Positions 4,527-6,759 of a stretch of 6,759 nucleotides of DNA are shown piece by piece. How positions within the stretch are numbered: the stretch's first letter is position 1; each line of letters begins with the position of its first letter. Source of the stretch: Flammeovirgaceae bacterium (GTDB lineage: Bacteria > Bacteroidota > Bacteroidia > Cytophagales > Cyclobacteriaceae); contig QIEB01000412.1 of assembly GCA_003229495.1 (NCBI GenBank), positions 1-6,759 on the forward strand, read 5' to 3'. The notes below the pieces were generated by a model. The model ran no database searches. It worked only from the letters and a program-made list of their open reading frames with translations, and was not told where the DNA came from. A program made the translations under genes and the position numbers.

Positions 4527-6759
4527 ATGAGATACTATCTAATCAATATCTTACCCCTTATTCTCTTTCTTCCTTTCATCATTCATGCTCAGGAAGTGAC
4601 TCCGGATTCGGAGCTTGACTACATTATTGAGGAATTCAAGCTCCCGGGAGGCCGATTGGGAAATAATGTCAATTCGATTGTTCAGGGTCCTTACGGTTTC
4701 ATGTGGTTTGGCTCACATGGCGGCCTCCATAGGTATGATGGTTATTCGTTTTTGACCTATAAAAATATGCCTGGTGATTCCATCGGGGAGACTACCTCCC
4801 TCACCTATCCATACATTGAGAATCTCTACTGGGATAAGTATGATATACTTTGGGTAACCTCTTATGGTGGTGGTCTTTACAGATTTGACCCGGTTTCAGA
4901 AACATTTAAGAATTTTACTCATGATCCTGATGACAGTACCACCATTAGTCATCCTCGTGTTCTTTGTGCCATTGAAGATGTTAATGGGCAATTGTGGTTT
5001 GGTACGGAAAATGGACTGAACCGTTTTGACCGGGAAACGGGATCATTTAAAAGGTACTACGCCGATCCCAGTGATCCGAAAAAGCTGGTAGACGACAACA
5101 TCAGGAGCTTATATTTAGACAAACAGGGCACGCTATGGATTGGTACCGGTTTCGTTTTTTTTGATCGGAATTCAGGGGCTCTGAGTAAATATGACTCTGG
5201 AAGTGACTCATTTACCAGCTATATCTCTGACCCGGAAAATAAGAACACGCTATGGTCTTCTGCTGTTCGTGGAATGTTGGAAGATAGACATGGAAATTTC
5301 TGGGTTGGAACTGATGGTGGCCTTAATAAAATGGATCGGGGAAAGGAAGCTTTCCAACGAATGACCTATGAAGAGGGTAGTCCCTATGCACCTGGGGCAA
5401 AAGGAAGGTCGAATCCAGTGGTGTTTTCGATCCTGGAAGATCAAAAAGGTGGATTGTGGGTGGGATCAATAGCAGAGCCTAGTTATCCTACGCATTTACT
5501 AAGATATGATCCTGACACTCATAAATCGCAAGTTTTGCCTGTACGATCTTCGGCCTGGCAACTTTGTGAAAGCTCTGATGGTACTATTTGGGTTGCCGGG
5601 GCTGGCATGAGCGGAAAAGTTTTGAAGATCAAACCTAAGTCCAAAAAACATAATTTGCATCATAGCTGGCCCGATGAGCTGTTTTTACAATCGACCTTGT
5701 TCAAACAATTAAGTTTGACGCCAAACACTTATTCATTTGACGGTCCTCTTGATATGGCCATTGATCCTGAGTCCCACAATTATTGGCTGGAATTTGTTCT
5801 GACCAAATTTGGTGAAAATTCAGATTCGGTGACCGCAGTTCTGGTGAATTACAATCCAATACTGGAAACAGCTTCATTCCACCCATTACGGGGTTTTAAT
5901 ATGAAAAGAGACGATCAGTTAGTCTCGAATTTATTCGGGTCAAAAGGTCTTTTCATTGATGAAAACGGACTAATTTGGGGAAGCCTCCCCTATGAAAATG
6001 GTATTTATTCCTATGATCCGAAAAATAGGATCGTCCAACAGCTTCTTCACGATCCTGATGATAGTACTACACTGACTTCCAACAACATTGTAACATTGAT
6101 GATGGACAGTAGGGGTGACATTTGGGCAGCAACCTGGGTGAATGGACTCAACCGACTTAATCCTTCAACTGGCAAATTAACACATTATCACTTTCATCAG
6201 CGTGGTTTTGATGAAAGTGATGCCCCGATTGCATTAATGGAAGACAACTACGGTATGATTTGGGTGGGTGGTGATTTTAACTGGGATGGATTTTCATATA
6301 TAGCTGTCATTAATCCTGAAAATAATACAGTCAGGAGAATTAATTTACCGGATGTTGGGACATCAAGGTCCATTACATCTATGGCTCAATCCTCTGTCAC
6401 TGATGCTGTACTTTTTTCAATCGCAGACGGAGGAATCGGGTATTATGATCCCAGTGGGTTTTTTATATTTCAGGGGGAAGACTCAGATTATATTTTTCCC
6501 TTCAGTAATGTGGCGGGAATTGTTTTTGGTCAGGAAGATGAATTTTGGATTTCAGATACTCAAAGGGGTAGTTTTGCCAGGTTTGAAAGGGACGGTAGTT
6601 TTTTTCTTTTTGATGAATCATTGCTCCTGCCAAGTCTTAGTAGAACGGGAATTCGGGGTCCCAATGGCCATATCTATTTCCTGAGCGTAGCTGGAGGATG
6701 GGTTGAGATAGATCCTTCAGGAAAAACAGCGGAATTAATCTCCGATTCAACCAAGGTTC
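4527..6759 (+). CDS. Exported two-component regulator propeller (Reg_prop) sensor protein, N-terminal part (3' end outside window)
   Basis: The frame is open from ATG 4527 to the window edge (744 codons, no stop), so the 3' end is missing. An in-frame TGA at 4521-4523 makes 4527 the earliest start, and a signal peptide follows at once (residues 1-21, probable cut HA|Q). The rest is Reg_prop repeats, each with a small-residue/Asp turn, then a W(V/I/F)G-type strand and a G(L)xR(F/Y)D strand. Blade tryptophans fall at 60, 109, 157, 204, 259, 311 and 355, making a first seven-bladed propeller. A second, more degenerate set sits near 420, 484, 533, 579, 629, 674 and 717. The pair matches the periplasmic sensor of Bacteroidota hybrid two-component systems and related propeller kinases, which usually continue with a Y_Y_Y domain, a membrane helix and a kinase. 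That continuation is expected but not visible. Many such proteins sense polysaccharide breakdown products, but no carbohydrate gene is present here, so the ligand is open. A DNA-binding or diguanylate cyclase output is the alternative. Confidence 0.93.
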   Translation, partial: MRYYLINILPLILFLPFIIHAQEVTPDSELDYIIEEFKLPGGRLGNNVNSIVQGPYGFMWFGSHGGLHRYDGYSFLTYKNMPGDSIGETTSLTYPYIENLYWDKYDILWVTSYGGGLYRFDPVSETFKNFTHDPDDSTTISHPRVLCAIEDVNGQLWFGTENGLNRFDRETGSFKRYYADPSDPKKLVDDNIRSLYLDKQGTLWIGTGFVFFDRNSGALSKYDSGSDSFTSYISDPENKNTLWSSAVRGMLEDRHGNFWVGTDGGLNKMDRGKEAFQRMTYEEGSPYAPGAKGRSNPVVFSILEDQKGGLWVGSIAEPSYPTHLLRYDPDTHKSQVLPVRSSAWQLCESSDGTIWVAGAGMSGKVLKIKPKSKKHNLHHSWPDELFLQSTLFKQLSLTPNTYSFDGPLDMAIDPESHNYWLEFVLTKFGENSDSVTAVLVNYNPILETASFHPLRGFNMKRDDQLVSNLFGSKGLFIDENGLIWGSLPYENGIYSYDPKNRIVQQLLHDPDDSTTLTSNNIVTLMMDSRGDIWAATWVNGLNRLNPSTGKLTHYHFHQRGFDESDAPIALMEDNYGMIWVGGDFNWDGFSYIAVINPENNTVRRINLPDVGTSRSITSMAQSSVTDAVLFSIADGGIGYYDPSGFFIFQGEDSDYIFPFSNVAGIVFGQEDEFWISDTQRGSFARFERDGSFFLFDESLLLPSLSRTGIRGPNGHIYFLSVAGGWVEIDPSGKTAELISDSTKV

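Noticed and set aside
5250..5886. Minus-strand frames at 5250-5444 and 5701-5886
   Set aside because: Both lie opposite the continuous propeller frame and have no protein features of their own.
4904..6090. The repeated DPDDSTT peptide (residues 133-139 and 509-515 of the propeller protein) as a DNA repeat or mobile trace
   Set aside because: The two copies differ at silent sites and sit at equivalent inter-blade positions, so this is the normal Reg_prop repeat pattern.
6352..6684. A 110-codon plus-strand frame
   Set aside because: It is out of phase with the propeller gene, which continues uninterrupted through this stretch with clear repeat motifs. Its translation is a low-complexity shadow.

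Overview
The window is protein-coding on the + strand from end to end, with no RNA gene, mobile element or CRISPR array that I can see. The AT-leaning codon use, start codons without clear Shine-Dalgarno sequences, TPR-fused sensor kinases and a 'two-component regulator propeller' (Reg_prop) protein all suggest a member of the Bacteroidota, probably a Cytophagales-type bacterium. The phylum is fairly safe; the order is a guess from family knowledge.

Layout: (1) positions 1-587 hold the 3' end of a sensor histidine kinase, with the second part of the DHp hairpin and the whole ATPase domain. (2) 584-2515 is a complete kinase of 643 aa: signal peptide, TPR sensor, one membrane helix, HisKA and HATPase_c. 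Its ATG overlaps the previous TGA. (3) 2519-4471 is a second complete kinase of 650 aa with the same architecture, three bases after the previous stop and in the same frame. (4) After a 55-base gap that carries a perfect AT-rich inverted repeat, a frame opens at 4527 and runs without a stop off the end of the window (744 codons). It encodes an exported protein with two consecutive seven-bladed Reg_prop beta-propellers, which is the sensor half of a large propeller-type kinase or a similar receptor.

The four genes look like one operon of membrane sensors. The three kinases are tandem paralogues: their catalytic cores align without indels over the last 555 bases or so, while the TPR sensors of the two complete genes are clearly diverged. 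Conservation in the core is patchy. Kinases 1 and 3 share stretches that are 97-100% identical, separated by stretches near 68%, and a 38-base block at the G2 box is identical in all three. This is the pattern left by gene conversion between tandem copies. No response regulator is encoded here, so the partner lies outside the window or elsewhere in the genome.

The protein families are known ones. The unusual points are the tandem array itself, the mosaic cores, and a shared output module attached to different periplasmic sensors.
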